From: Cristatella mucedo
Taxonomy: Eukaryota > Bryozoa > Phylactolaemata > Cristatellidae
Reading direction: 5' to 3'
DNA length: 64,000 nt
Assembly (NCBI GenBank): GCA_009760855.2
Contig: WPIO01000201.1
Location: 124,001-188,000 of the forward strand
Below the pieces are notes generated by a model. That model saw nothing but the letters and a program-made list of their open reading frames with translations, ran no database searches and had not been told where the DNA came from. How positions within the stretch are numbered: the first letter of the stretch is position 1; each line of letters opens with the position of its first letter. Position numbers and translations under genes: made by a program. Below, one piece after another: positions 1 through 12,302 of the stretch.

Positions 1-1
1 C

Positions 2-142
2 GGAGACAGGAATGGGTCTGAACTGTGTGGAATTGCCACGGTGCAGTCAGCCGTGGGCAGTGCGGAGGATGCGGCTATAGAGCGTGACCCGGGACGAGGA
101 CAATCGTCCCGTGCTTGCAGCGAAGCTTCTCCGTTAGTATGA
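2..142 (+). CDS. possible C-terminal coding end, unidentified
   Basis: A frame is open from the left edge to a TGA at 140-142, giving 46 residues that end ACSEASPLV. The base composition is richer in G and C than the neighbouring intergenic DNA and the codons look varied and coding-like, which is why it is listed. No domain is visible and no upstream sequence is available, so it could equally be 5' or 3' untranslated sequence or a chance frame. I do not recognise the product. Confidence 0.2.
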   Translation, partial: GDRNGSELCGIATVQSAVGSAEDAAIERDPGRGQSSRACSEASPLV

Positions 143-1161
143 ACGCTCGGCGGTCACGAAGAGCAGGCATCGACAGACGAAGCTACGGGGTGACGTCATC
201 GCACCAAAAGCTGCAAGTCAGAGGGAGACTGAGGATGCTGCATGTTTTGCCTGGCACTTTTCGTCTAAAAGCTGGTATTCACATTATTATTCTTGCAGAC
301 GAACGTGCCAACGCCGAATGGATTGACTGGAATTGCACACTATTATTGCAGTGGCTCAGCCAGAGGAGCAGACCGTCTTCAGATATTCAGCGACATTGAG
401 ACGGAGAGGAGTAGAACTGTGAGATTGCTCCTACCTGAGCAACAGGCTGAGGGCGGTGCACAACCGAGAGCGAGGCTTCGGGGCTAGGTGGCGCCTTGAT
501 GAGACTCGATCTGCTTTTTCTTTCTCCGGAAATGTGAAAGCTGAAAGTCGAGAACGGGGCCGGAGTTCTCTTTGGTGTGCCACCCAATGAATTACTGGCA
601 CGTCACGATGTCAGCTTAAGCATAATGACCAATAATTGTTTCACTGATGTTTGCGCATGTGTGACCTGAGCAGCTTCATTAGTTTAGAGGGTAGATCAAG
701 GTCGGACCTTCCCATGGCTGATTGGTTTGCAGCGCCGAGCTGGCCTTGGCTTAATTTTTGCACGAACGAGAGCTGCTGGGCGGGCAATAACTTCTTTGTC
801 CTGTGCCAGTGAGCCAGAGAGGAGCGCCAGTGTAGTGAGAGAGCGAGAGCTTAAGAGCGAGCCATGAAGCTCTGAAACCAGCTGTGGCAATTTAGCCTAT
901 AGAATTGTTCTGCTACTAGCGGGAGCGGCTGATTGATGTTGGCTTGCATGTCAACCTCGGCCATAGTCTGTCCAAAAAGAATAATCTGGAAACTTTTCAG
1001 CATTTAAGCTGGACTCTGTTGCCCATCCGGTGGCTGAGCGACGATCTCAATTCTTTACCGTAATGGCTCACGGTTACGGCCCGTTACCACGAAGCCCCAT
1101 TGTCTCATTTAGGAATTTAAGAGTAGAGTGACGCTCGTCTCGGGTCTTTTATTAGGCGCCT
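143..1161. other. GC-rich stretch, no gene recognised
   Basis: There is a plausible splice acceptor (T-rich run ending TTGCAG at about 298) followed by a 63-codon open frame ending near 487, but no matching donor or domain could be found. Nothing else is identifiable. Confidence 0.3.
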
Positions 1162-1198
1162 GCTCTCTCTCACTCTCTCTCTCTCTCTCTCTCTCTCT
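1162..1198. repeat. (CT)n microsatellite
   Basis: A nearly uninterrupted CT dinucleotide run, about 37 bp, with one CA interruption. Confidence 0.95.
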
Positions 1199-3309
1199 TC
1201 GGCTTCGTTTCGACGCCTTTGCCTGTGGCTGCCGGACTCATTTTTCTGAAAGCGATGTAAGAGGGCGGGCTGTTCGCCCGCGATTTAAGAGATGGTTTGA
1301 CGATTGAAGAGCCCGCGATAGACGATTGAGCTATTGAGGGAGGAGACGGCGCGGATTCGGATTCGGTGGACGCCACGTAATACGATCGTATCGCGCCCGA
1401 GCTCACATTTTATGTTTCTTTTGTGTTGTTTCCGTGTGTGCACGCCCGCGCTCGCACGTGATCTTGGGGTAAAAATTTGCTGACGCGAACTATAATTAGT
1501 TGGTGTGATGTGTGCGATGTTTCTTTGGTTCAGGCTCCTCCGTCTATTGGGGTAGTTACCCACTATAGACGCGGGTAGTCTAAGTGCGGTGACGCGCCCC
1601 CTCAAAAGAGCGCTTGTTACAGTGTGTGAGGTATTCCTGCCTTCACGGTGGAAGCGGAGCCCTAGTGCTCCAGTCAGGGTCTAGTCTCTGATCCGGGCAC
1701 CTTCATCTTATTTGCGTCGTTCTTCACCGTAGCCGTAAGTAGCCTAAGCGCGGGACGCATTTTTTCCGCAAAAGTGTATATACTGTTGATCGCCTGTGAG
1801 GAACTTGGAGATAAATCGAGGTAGATGCGCAGCGGTATTATGGGCTTGCAAATAAAGCTAGTAAAATCCCCTATTTGTGTGCCTCTTTCGAATTCACTTC
1901 GCGGAATCACGATAGATTTAGTAACGATAAGTAGGTCAGCGCTGGAAACATTAGTTTCGTGGCGGTCTGCTTGTCACACGTAGACGTGCTCTGAACCACA
2001 TTCGGCAGCAGGTTGCGCCTACTCTACCGGACCTTTGGCGTTAAACTTTTACTTTTATACTGGCATTCCAGAAGAATCAGTTGTTAGCCTGTTTTTGCCT
2101 ACCTTTAGCCTTTTTACCCTGAAAAGGCTTGCCTGAGTGATTGCTGAACAATTTACGTTCCCATAAGGTGCGGCTTCTGGTTGCAGAGTACACAAGAATT
2201 TATTTGTGAGATGCCCCCTATGAAAGCATTAACTTGCCAGGCTTCTATACGTTACCGATGCAATGCACGAACACTGCTGGCTGTGACATGAAGTTGACAG
2301 TCGGACAAGGCTTGGCTTGGCATGTATGTAATTGTGATCAATGTGACTGCTACTTTAGTACCTCTGCTTTCGCTGCCGCTGAAGCCATCACTGCTGTTGT
2401 CACCGTTGGAGAACCTGTAAACGGCTAATGTCGCATCTGCTGTCACTCCTAAATAGAATAGGATGATACTTTTTCCATTTTTCTAGAATTATCATAACAT
2501 GCCTATTACATTTCTTTCGTGCGTTAAATAATGAAATATTTTAGAAGTCAATAATTCAAATCTCGGCAGTCACAAAATAATGTCTTCCCTTCCGCCTTAC
2601 CTTTACAAATTCGAATCCGTGGCTCACAGCTTCATGCAAAATCGACCACTTGACATATACAGCTGTAGGTGAAGAATAAAGATTGGTTGTTTTGCATTCT
2701 TTTGCATAATGAAAAATTGGCACATTCGCGGCATTATTATTGTTACTCCGTTGCAGTGAGAAATTAAGAAGGCCTTCTTTCCGACTGGACCAAGCGTCAG
2801 AGCTCCATAAAAACATTTGCCTTACCATTGGTGTAAGACTACTGGCCAGTCAAAGATTGCCCGGTACTTGAACTCTCTACCCAGTGCAGGTAAAATGACT
2901 CGCCACTACGGTCTGGGTTAAGAGTCAAGGGCAATACCATGAGGCTATTTCAAGTTAATTTTAGTGGAATCTGTGTCAAGTAAGCATAGCAAAGTGCAAT
3001 CTTCCAGGTACGGCAACTTGCTACGCTTTTAGAAACAACTCGCTTTCCACGTTTCGTTGAACGCTACTGTAGCTCGCTCCTTTTTAGCTGACAAATCTGT
3101 TTCGAAGTTAATGCCATACAATATAATAAATCTCCATCTGTAACTCCATAAAGCCACAGAGAGAGTGTGGGTGCTACGACGTGGAGTTTTTTTTTAGCGC
3201 ACACATAGCCTGAGCGGCTTTTGGTACGCATTCGGTAGCCAAACGACTTCACTCGATAAAGAGAAATTGGAAAGTATAGCAGAGTGAAGAGAGCAGTTGA
3301 AATAGTAAG
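1199..3309. other. no feature recognised
   Basis: Mixed-composition DNA grading from GC-rich to AT-rich. Only short open frames without recognisable domains occur. A weak B-box-like word near 2870 hints at a very old SINE but is not enough to call. Confidence 0.4.
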
Positions 3310-4160
3310 TAGCTAAAGTAGTAGCTCAGGACCACTGGAAAAAATGAGCCATAGTCGGCAGCAGGAGAGTAGCTGTCGTTGCGTAAGAATCGTGAGGCGA
3401 GTTCCACAGCCTAAAGCTTCTGTCGCCAGCTGTCTTTAAGAGTAGGAATGGAACAGTTAATTTGGTATACGTGCACGACTTGAGGGCACGATGATGCTGA
3501 AAATGGCGCTGCAGTTCTGCTAGGTGCGAAGGAGCCAAGCCGTGGCGGGCCTGGTTGTTCAGAGTCAGAACTTAGCTCTGTATGCGTTGATCAACTAACA
3601 GCCATCCTAGCTCTTTTAGCACAGGGTACTAGTGGTCAAACATCTAAGACTTGAAAACTAGCCTTGCAGCTATATTCATCGTAATTTGTAGTCACCCAGT
3701 TGCTTTTTTGGTAGCCCGACCAAAAAGAAAATTACAATATCAAGTCCAGGTAGAATTAAGAAGCTGGTTTAATTGTTTGCAAGCCACAGTGAACGACAGC
3801 TTTTTATCTTAGATAGGGATTGGACGCGATATTTAGCTGTAAAGCAGTCTTCTTAAATAGGCTTTTAAAATTTAGCTAGCTGTTGAAAAGGACACATACA
3901 TTTTGGGCACTTGGTAATGTTCGACAAACAGTATCAAATAGTAAAAGACCTTAATTCTTTTAATACTGCCATGTGCTTAGCGCATCCTATGAGCAGCAGT
4001 TCAGGTTGATCGTCATTTAGTTGCAGAATTTTTTCCGACATCCAAGATAAAATGTTGGCCAGGAAAGCATTAATTTTATCCGTGATGCAGTTGATTCCAA
4101 GGTTTTGAATGACAAATACAGCCAAGTATCGTCAACGTAAATGTAATGGTCACACAATAA
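3310..4160 (-). mobile_element. LINE family LB, decayed fragment
   Basis: On the minus strand the translation gives, in order, a degenerate reverse transcriptase motif C (VDDTWLY, about 4100-4150), the following WMSEKILQLNDDQPELLLIG block (about 3990-4080), and the C-terminal block LAPSHLAELQRHF with KTAGDRSFRLWNSP (about 3370-3540). That order is the order found in CR1/L2-type ORF2 proteins. The blocks lie in different frames, so the copy is dead. Its sequence differs clearly from the abundant family LA; the plus-strand copy at 11.65-12.17 kb belongs to the same family. Confidence 0.7.
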
Positions 4161-5079
4161 GCAAGTTAGCAGCTACGTGGCCTAATGAAGAGGCCACGGA
4201 AAGAGTTTTTGCACAGTTCGATCGTGCTTGCTTAACAGCGTATTTAAAGTGCCATACAAGATAATAATTCATCTGAGAAGCTGTACACAAATTATATTTT
4301 TATTGTATCATTATGACACTATAGGAGAGCATTGAGGAAGCAGGATATTTAGTTTTCTCTGTCTAATCAAGAAAATTGACATTACATCGATAGCAGGCTG
4401 CTGAATCAACAGACCCAAAACGTTTTCTGTCGCATTTACCGCGACTGGGCTGGTCACATGTTTTTTCTCAAGTTGTCATTTTGCCCAGCCTATCTCAAAG
4501 AATGCACTACCATTGGCTAATCATCCTGATAAGCCACTAGTGGGTGACGTGATCTAATAACTTCCAAAGCCGAGCCGTCTCGCACTGGGCATGCTGCTAT
4601 GCCGATGCATATTCCTTTGGATGCAATGAGCGAATAGAAAGCCACGTGTATGTCAACAGTACTCACTTGCAACATTAGAGAGCCACATGCGATTACGCTT
4701 CACGTGAAAGACATAACAGCTTCAGCATCTGGAGCTACTGCTCTTGGCTTTTGTTTCCGGCAATCCCTAAGCTGATAAACCGCCAGCTGGCATGATACGA
4801 AATGCCGCGGGCGCCATGCGTGGTAGGCCCGGAGAGATCTAGTCATGCATGATGGATCCGGAGAGATCACACAGACGATTTACATATAGCCCCGAGTTAA
4901 GGCTGCCTTCGCAGCTGAAAAGCGGTTCCCTTGCTATAGATGCAGGCACCAGCAGCTGCATGCCCTTCAGACTGCTGTAGAGTGCCAGAGCCCCTAAAGC
5001 AGCTACTCGCACAATATCAAAGACGTCAGGAAACTTTCACTCCAGGGCTTCTGAATTCCAATGCCGTATTTCTACATTA
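4161..5079. other. no feature recognised
   Basis: Unique-looking AT-rich DNA with only short chance frames on both strands. Confidence 0.4.
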
Positions 5080-5940
5080 AATGTAGGTGTCATATTCAGT
5101 AGCGACCTTCCGCTAGACGACCATATCATCTCCACGACCAAGTCTGCCTACTTTCAGCTACATAAAACTGCTGCTAAAATTTAGGATTGTTTCAACAGGG
5201 ATACCATATCCAATTTGGCCACCAATTTGTGACATCTTGTCTTGACTTCTGTAATTCACTGCTTGCAGGTATATCGGCCTGTGCAATCTGGCGATTACAG
5301 CGGGTGCAAAACTCTTCAGCTAGGCTTGCCTGTCGTGAACTAGGCAGTTGCTATATAACATAATTTCTTGCCAAACTGCACTGGCTTCCGGTCAAGAAAA
5401 GCTATTACTTCAAGGTTGTGTCCTTCACTTTCAGGTCCTTTTATTATTTGGCTCCAGCCTAACTATCAGATCTTCTACCCCACTAAGCTAAGTATCGTAC
5501 CGCTCGCTTTTCGGAATTTAACAATTTACCTATACTTTGTACAAAACCTCAAATCCTTTGGCGACCGTGCCTTTAGTTTGTGTGCTCCCAAAGCGTGGAA
5601 TTCACTCCCGACTTCCGTATCGAAATCCCATGACTTGACCATATTTAAGAAGAAACAAGAAATTAAAAATCTACCTATTTATGACAGCATTTAGTGGGGC
5701 CATTTGATTCGTCCTTTATATGTTTATGCTTGCTGACACAGTGGATGCTTCCACTAACCACATTTGCATGCTGACATTGTGCATGTCATCTCTAGCCATG
5801 TAGCTGTTGTTTATTGAGCCCGCTACGGCTAACCATTCAATCATGCTTCCTTTGCAGAATTTGTAAAGTGCCTAGAATTAGATTGAATTCTCCGATGGTG
5901 CTGTATTAATTGTACTGTTATTTTTTGAAATCGTTATTAC
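5080..5940 (+). mobile_element. LINE family LA, old 5'-truncated copy
   Basis: This matches the last part of the LA ORF2 and its 3' UTR. The C-terminal block is readable as KSFGDRAFSLCAPKAWNSLP and ends in a stop near 5694. The tail has the older subfamily ending (GATGGTGCTGTA) rather than the young GAGGGCGCTTTA ending. Many indels break the frame, so it is an old insertion. Confidence 0.85.
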
Positions 5941-6095
5941 ATCCGGGCTCCAGTTGGACTAGTGCAGGTATGAAGAAATTGTATTCCCTAATCGCGGATA
6001 TTCGCTGCATCACGGGGATTCGCTTCATCATGGTATTCACCCCTAACCTCCGAGTTTCGGCCTGATGCCAAGGCAGTCAGACTTTTTTACACTGG

Positions 6096-6135
6096 TCATG
6101 GATTGAATGACCCTTCGCGGAGAATCAATCCATGA
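6096..6135. repeat. short perfect inverted repeat
   Basis: TCATGGATTGA (6096-6106) is exactly complementary to TCAATCCATGA (6125-6135), separated by 18 nt. It could fold as an 11-bp hairpin. No transposon ends or gene are seen next to it. Confidence 0.7.
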
Positions 6136-6745
6136 TGGCCTGCTACAAGCGGCTTGATAGCCAAAAAAGCTAATCTTGTGCTATAAGAATGAGGCTACTT
6201 AAAAACTTGATGAACCTTGATATACCTCGTTTGACTCAGCTGTTCAAGCAGGCCTTGTCAGCTGCAGTTAAAGCTTCGAACGACCATTCCAGAGCTAAAT
6301 CAACACTGATGTGCAGTGACAAGTCTATCCCGTGTGGCGGAAGCAATGTTTTGTGCTTTACGATTGTCATTGAATATTTAATCCTACTGGCTGGCTACAG
6401 TGCAAGTAGTAGTTTTAAAAATATTGGACAAATTTGTACTACAATCATGGTATGCTAATATGACCACATTCACAAAGAAAAGCAAAAAGTTGGCTAACTT
6501 TACATCTTCATTTATCTAGTAGAAGTTAAGCTTTTTTTTTAGCTACTACTACCGGCTGCAGCGGCCAATAAATTATCGCCAAGTAAAGTTAAAGAAAGTA
6601 TTATGTGCCAGTGCTAAGTACACAAGTTTGTGCTAGAGCCACCAGAAACAGTGGCCTAGCCGGCTGGAAGCGTTATTTGGGGGCCGGTCTTCGAAGAGCC
6701 AGAAATAAATAGTTATTGTATCCCGTACTTAAGTCCTGTCACAAA
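6136..6745. other. no feature recognised
   Basis: An 89-codon open frame (6189-6458) shows no domain and is probably chance. The rest is AT-rich DNA. Confidence 0.4.
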
Positions 6746-6862
6746 CGTATTGAGTTGGAAATAAAGCAGCGTTTGACTGGAAGATTAGAACCCACAGCCT
6801 CTGTCCAGAAAAGCAAGCACATTTAATCCTGGGCTACGGCGGCGAAGTACCTGAACAAACGA
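6746..6862 (-). mobile_element. tRNA-derived SINE remnant (S1-like)
   Basis: The minus strand carries a B-box-like word GTGGGTTCTAATC (about 6785-6797), and upstream of it a CGTAGCCCAGGATTAA segment similar to the head of the SINE at 22.13-22.30 kb. The copy is degenerate and the tail is not clear. Confidence 0.45.
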
Positions 6863-7317
6863 CCTGGGTCGCTCACAGCACACACCTAACACTTGGAGTA
6901 TGACCAAGGGCTAATATGATTGGAAACCTATTTGTGATTTCCACATTCCTATATATAGTGAGCTATGAACGTTTTTAAAAATCAATTACTAAGCAGAATA
7001 CGAACGAAAGCCTATATGTGTGCAGTTGTCTCTTTGGAAGCCAAGTTGTGCTTAGGCTACGTGCCTCACGAGCTTTATTTTTCATACCATTAATTATACT
7101 TGACGTCTATGACCCTCTGGTGCGGTCAAATTGACTTATACATGCTGCTTATTTGTTATCGCGAAATGAAGGTGCTCTACAATGCTAACATATTCTGCAG
7201 CTGTCATACACACATAGCTTAGGGCTTTAGAGGTATAGTTTTTCATGCATTACCGTAAGCTAACACTGTTACGAGCGCTGTGTTTGAGGTTGTTCTATCC
7301 GAAAAAAGAAACAGATG
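6863..7317. other. no feature recognised
   Basis: AT-rich DNA without recognisable genes or repeats. Confidence 0.4.
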
Positions 7318-7890
7318 TAATCTCTTCTAGCCAACCTGCACTGGCTACCAGTCAAGCAATTGATTGACTTCAAGATTTTGTCGCTAACTTTTAGGTCCCT
7401 CCATTCCTTGGCTCCAGCCTACCTCTCAGATCTACTCAAAACCAGGCCAAGCATCGTACCAAACGCTTTTCCTAAAAATAACAGTTTACCATTACCTCGC
7501 ACAAATCTCAAATTGCTTGAAGACTTTGCATTTAGTTCAAATGCTCCCACAGGCTGGAACTCACTCCCGACTTGCGTCACAACATTTCCTGACTTGACCA
7601 CACTTAAAAAGAACTTAAAACGCATCTGTTTATGACATCATTTATTGGGTCACTGTAATTCATTCTCTATGTGCTTATGCGTGCTGACACTGTGCATGCT
7701 GCTACTAACCACACTTGCATGGTGACCCTGTGCATGTCACCCCTAACCATGTTATTCATGTTGTTTATCAAGCATGATATTACTCACCATTCAATCGCCT
7801 TACCCCTTGCAGCAAATTTAAAGCGCATTACAAAAGATATTTCGATCTCAGAGGGCGCTTTATCAGATACATTATTACTATTATTATTAC
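7318..7890 (+). mobile_element. LINE family LA, 5'-truncated copy
   Basis: It starts within the ORF2 C-terminal region (LHWLPVKQ block) and runs through the block FRSLHSLAPAYLSDLL, a stop near 7635, the 3' UTR and a (ATT)n tail. The ORF remnant is open over 91 codons. The truncation point is internal to ORF2, as is usual for target-primed reverse transcription that stops early. Confidence 0.9.
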
Positions 7891-8069
7891 CTGTTACTTA
7901 CAGAACGGGTAGCTGCAGTCGGCCACATCAGTCCCTCAGTCGTCTTCTTACTTGCACGTCCATAGGATGTCAAACATTTGGACACACATGGGCATGGATA
8001 TGGTAATAAAATTGGTCTGCATGTAAGCGACATTCCGATCCGATTCTTAAAAAACAGGCTCATTATTTT

Positions 8070-8183
8070 CTCTGCCTGCGCCATCAGAAGCTCACAGTTG
8101 GTGCAACACTTTTCACCAAGGCCTCTCTGTTGCGAGCATCGCAGTTACTGCATCGCCCCACTTCTTGGTGAGCTCTACCTGCT
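8070..8183 (+). mobile_element. LINE family LA, small internal fragment
   Basis: About 110 bp align with the ACAIRRLQLVQ...RRSCHITPLLADLHW part of LA ORF2. It is decayed and lacks the 3' tail, so it is not the 3' part of an intact insertion. Confidence 0.6.
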
Positions 8184-9456
8184 TAAAATGAAGTAGCACA
8201 ACGGCTCTACGAGTAGCTTTAGCTTTACGAGTTTGTTGTTTAATATTACTTCCCTTTATTCTCTCGCTCCAGCAAAATGTCAGAACTAAACTCAACATGG
8301 AAATGCATCTTAAAACTTGCTGTTTTTAATTCTATTTGCTAAGCTTTGCCTGGAACTAAATTTTTATCCAATGGCGAAAAGTAGCAGTTAGTATACTTTT
8401 AAAGATTGAAAGTGGCTATTTTAATGACGTCATGACATCCCGTCACTCGACGGCATTTAAAAGAAGGCTAAAATGCGCCGTTCTCTTAAAGCATGGTACT
8501 GTAGCGGGTAGTGGTAATTTGTTTTGCTTATCCATAATAAAAGAGTGAACGTCATAACTAATCATATGTACATGTTGAATTTGGGACATATAACCACCAA
8601 CTATCATATGGTTGTCGACATTATTAATGTTACATGTCTTTATTTGTTTCAAGCATCATTAATAGCGTCTGCAATTTTCCAACTAAGAGATAAGTTTATC
8701 TTAGAGTGCTATAAACGTGAAGCATGCATTTTTATTTTAAGAGTTTTGAGGTACACCGTAGTTTCACTTCTAGTAGGATGGTTGATGCCTGTTGACATCA
8801 TTGCTCTGTAAGCATAAAGCTGAGATTAGACCTGACGCTGTAACGTCTTTTAACGAAACAACATAGCGCCTCCACATAGGACTGCAATCATGAGCGATTC
8901 ACTGTACACGTAAATTATTGCCCACCTGCAGCTTTATTAGCTAGAAAAACCTGGTAGATACTTAGCTGTTAGGGTCGAAGCTAAGTTATTAGATTTTATC
9001 ATGTCTATTAATTTTGGTTCCACTCTCTTTTATAGGCAGGTGGGAGACTGACCGCACGATGTTAAAGTTCCCCTGGAGTTTTCCAGCGCTGGGGCCACTC
9101 TCTAATAGTGCTGCAAGTGTCTCGCCAACATTTTCCAAAGAAACGAGAGTACAATACAACAGATTAAGCACACATTTTTTGAGTAAGTTATTTAAGGCCG
9201 CAACACATCGAAGTATTGTATAAACAGAACAGTGGTCAACCTGTCTAATGGGTTAGCAGTTTTGACATATTTGAGATAGGAGTCAGTACGAGGGGACTAT
9301 AGTCAGGCTCGAATGCGGAAATTAGGTAGCAGCAAGTAATGATAGTATTAAGTCGGGGATATTATTGAGGGAGGGTAATACAATTCAGTATTACTGAGGT
9401 AGAGTAATCCAATCCAGTTTTACTGAGGGGGAGTAATTAAATCCAAAATTACTGGG
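8184..9456. other. no feature recognised
   Basis: AT-rich DNA. The frame at 8524-8811 (95 codons) has no domain and its composition looks non-coding. Confidence 0.4.
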
Positions 9457-9485
9457 AGAAAAAGAGAGAGAGAGAGGGAGGGAGG

Positions 9486-9549
<64 letters not shown>

Positions 9550-9560
9550 GAGAGAGAGAG
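9457..9560. repeat. (GA)n microsatellite
   Basis: A GA/GGGA tract of about 100 bp. It is preceded by a degenerate direct repeat of about 30 bp (9383-9460, units containing TACTGAG and GAGTAAT) which resumes just after the tract. Confidence 0.95.
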
Positions 9561-9789
9561 TAGTCCAATCCAAAAGTACTCAGGCAGAGTATAATTCCAG
9601 TAGGAAGGCTGTTCCTTGACACACTGTCTCTGATTTCATCAATCTTTCAGGTAGTGAAACTTAAGAAGCAGGACTCATTTGGAGTTTATTGTCTTTGCCT
9701 TTGACAAGCAAACTCGAAGTCAGCAGCATGTGCGAAGCGCCTAGACTGAGTTCAAGTTCTCTTCTAGCCCTATGCGGACGGAATATATT

Positions 9790-11131
9790 ATATCACACAG
9801 TTCTTCTAGAGCGCCTCTCATCTCGCCCGGGCATCACTGGCACTGCTCTGCAGTGGTTCAGGTCCCATCTCAGCGGGAGACTCCAGAGTATTGACGTGAA
9901 TGGACAAAGATCATCTGAAGTACCTCTGAAATATGGAGTACCGCAGGGCTCCGGGCTAGGTCCGGTTCTTTTCACGTTTAATACTCTGCCTCTTGCTGAT
10001 ATGATTGCCAAGCACAATCTACGATTTCACTTCTATGCGGGTGACACTCAGTTGTACCTTTGCTTTGATCCCTCCCAGCCTTCGAGCACCTCGTATTCTC
10101 TAAACTCACTTGCTGCATGCATTGATGACATCCACACATGGATGGCAGCAAATTTTCTAAAACTAAACGATGACAAAACTAACTTACTAGGTATGGCAAA
10201 CCCAGTGTGATTCAGATATTGTAAAGACTGTCTCTCAAAATTGGCTCTGCCAGCATATCTCCTTTCGAATCAGCTCGAAATCTTGGTGTCATATTCCAAA
10301 GCGACCTCTCGTTAGACGACCATATCAGCTCCACGGTCAAATCTTCCTATTTTCAGCTTCATAATATTGCTAAAATTCGGGCTTGTTTAGATAAGGATAC
10401 CACGTCCAAGTTAGTCCATGCATTCGTGACATCCCGTCTCGACTTCTGCAACTCACTGCTTACTGGCCTCTCAGCATGTGCGATCAGGCGATTGCAGCTG
10501 GTGCAAAACTCCGCAGCTAGGCTTGTCTGTCGTGAGCGTCGCAGTTGCCACATTACTCCACTTCTCGCCGACCTGCACTGGTTACCAGTCAAGCAACGGA
10601 TTGACTTCAAGGTTTTGTCGCTCACTTTTAGGTCTCTTCATTCTATGGGTCCAGCCTATCTTTCAGAGATACTACCCCATCAGGCAAAGCATCGTACCAC
10701 TCGCTTTTCGGAATCCAACAGTCTAGAAATACCTCGTACAAACCTTAAATCCTTTGGAGACCGTGCATTTAGCTCGTATGCTCCCACAGCCTGGAACTCC
10801 CTCCCGACCTGCATCAGAACATCCCCTGACCTGACCACATTTAAAAGAAACTTAAAAACATACCTATTTAGGACAGCATTCAGTGGGTCCTCGTGATTCG
10901 TCCTCGATGTGCTTATGCGTGCTGACACTGTTCATGCGGCCACTAACCACATTTGCATGCTGACCCAGTGCATGTAACCCCTAACCATGTTATTCATTTT
11001 GTTTGTTTTTCAAGCATGATTTTACTTACTATTCTATTGCGTATCACTTTGCAGCAAATGTAAAGCGCCTAGAAAGAGATTAAGTTCTCTGAGGGCGCTT
11101 TATCAAGTGCAATATTATTATTTTTATTATT
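9790..11131 (+). mobile_element. LINE family LA, 5'-truncated pseudogene copy
   Basis: It begins within the DTIDHK reverse transcriptase motif A region. Motif B (YGVPQGSGLGPVLF) and a modified motif C (YAGD instead of YADD) follow, up to 10210, where a one-base deletion relative to other copies breaks the frame. The C-terminal part reopens at 10426-10896. The 3' UTR, hairpin and (ATT)n tail end at about 11131. Both the YAGD change and the frameshift predict that it is inactive. Confidence 0.92.
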
Positions 11132-11646
11132 AAGGTTTTGTCGCTCACTTTTAGGTCCCTTCATTCTATGGCTCCAGCCTATCTCTCCGACATACTTCCC
11201 CATCAGGCCACGCATCGTACCAAGCGCTTTTCGGAATCCAGCAGTCTAGAAATACCTCGTACAAACCTCAAATCCTTTGGAGACCGTGCATTTAGTTCGT
11301 ATGCTTCCAAAGCCTAGAACTCCCTCCCGACGTGCGTCAGAACATCCCCTGACCTGACCACATTTAAAAGGAACTTTAAAACACACGTATTAAGGACAGC
11401 ATTTAGGGGGTCCCTGTGATTCGTCCTTCACGTGCTTATGCGTGCTGACACTGTGCATGCTGCCACTAACCACATTTGCATGCTGACCCTGTGCATGTCA
11501 CCCCTAATCATTTTATTCATCTTTTTTTTTTCAAGCATGATTTTACTTACCATTCAATGGTATTTCCCTTTGCAGCAAATGGAAAGCGCCTAGAAAGAGA
11601 TTGAGTTCTCTGGGGGCGCTTTATCAAGTACAGTATTATTATTATT
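11132..11646 (+). mobile_element. LINE family LA, short copy inserted in the tail of the previous copy
   Basis: It starts abruptly at the KVLSLTFRSLHS coding segment immediately after the ATT tail of the upstream copy, and continues through the 3' UTR to its own (ATT)n tail. One TAG interrupts the coding remnant. The head-to-tail arrangement shows a separate, severely truncated insertion into the microsatellite tail. Confidence 0.9.
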
Positions 11647-11654
11647 GATTTAAA

Positions 11655-12165
11655 TATGCTAGGTCATCAGAAGGTTCACTAGGTAAGGATGCGAAGCCAG
11701 GAAGCATTCGGTGCACGGTGACTATGAGAAGTGGCGTCATTAATTCTCTTTTGGCTAGACTACCGAAAAAAGCAACTGGGCTACAGAAAATGGCTATGAA
11801 TATAACTGCGTATCTAGTTTTCAAACCCTAGAGGTCTGAGTGTGTTTATATTTTGCTTAATGACTGCCAGTTGATCAATAGATACAGAGAAATTCTTTTA
11901 CGCTGATCCACAAGGCCCGCCATGGCTTGGCTCCTCCATGCCTAGCTGAACTGTTGCACCTGTTTCAGCCTCATCGTGCTACCAGGTCTTGTATGGACAA
12001 AACAGCTACTGCTTCTTTCCTCCACTTCAAGACAGGTGGCTACAGAAGCTTTAGCTGTGCAGATCCTGGAGTGCGGATCTCGCCTCCACGATTCTTGTAC
12101 AGTGACAAATACTCTCCTGCTGCTGCCGACAACTGCTCACCCTTTTCAGGGTCCTGAGATGCTGT
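11655..12165 (+). mobile_element. LINE family LB, decayed C-terminal fragment
   Basis: Translated pieces read LPKKATGLQKMAMNITAYLV (about 11760-11820) and then KARHGLAPPCLAELLHLFQ with HFKTGGYRSFS (about 11910-12060), the usual order at the C-terminus of CR1/L2-type ORF2. It is the same family as the minus copy at 3.31-4.16 kb and distinct from LA. The blocks are in shifted frames. Confidence 0.65.
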
Positions 12166-12302
12166 TTTGATCCAACTCATTACTTTAGCTGCTGTTCCGA
12201 CTCTGCTATGCTTCCCACTTTTTCTTTGCTGTGTGAAATGAAGTCTGTTTGCTACCGAATGCATACCAAAAGTCGCTTAGGCGATGAGTGGGCAATTTGA
12301 TG

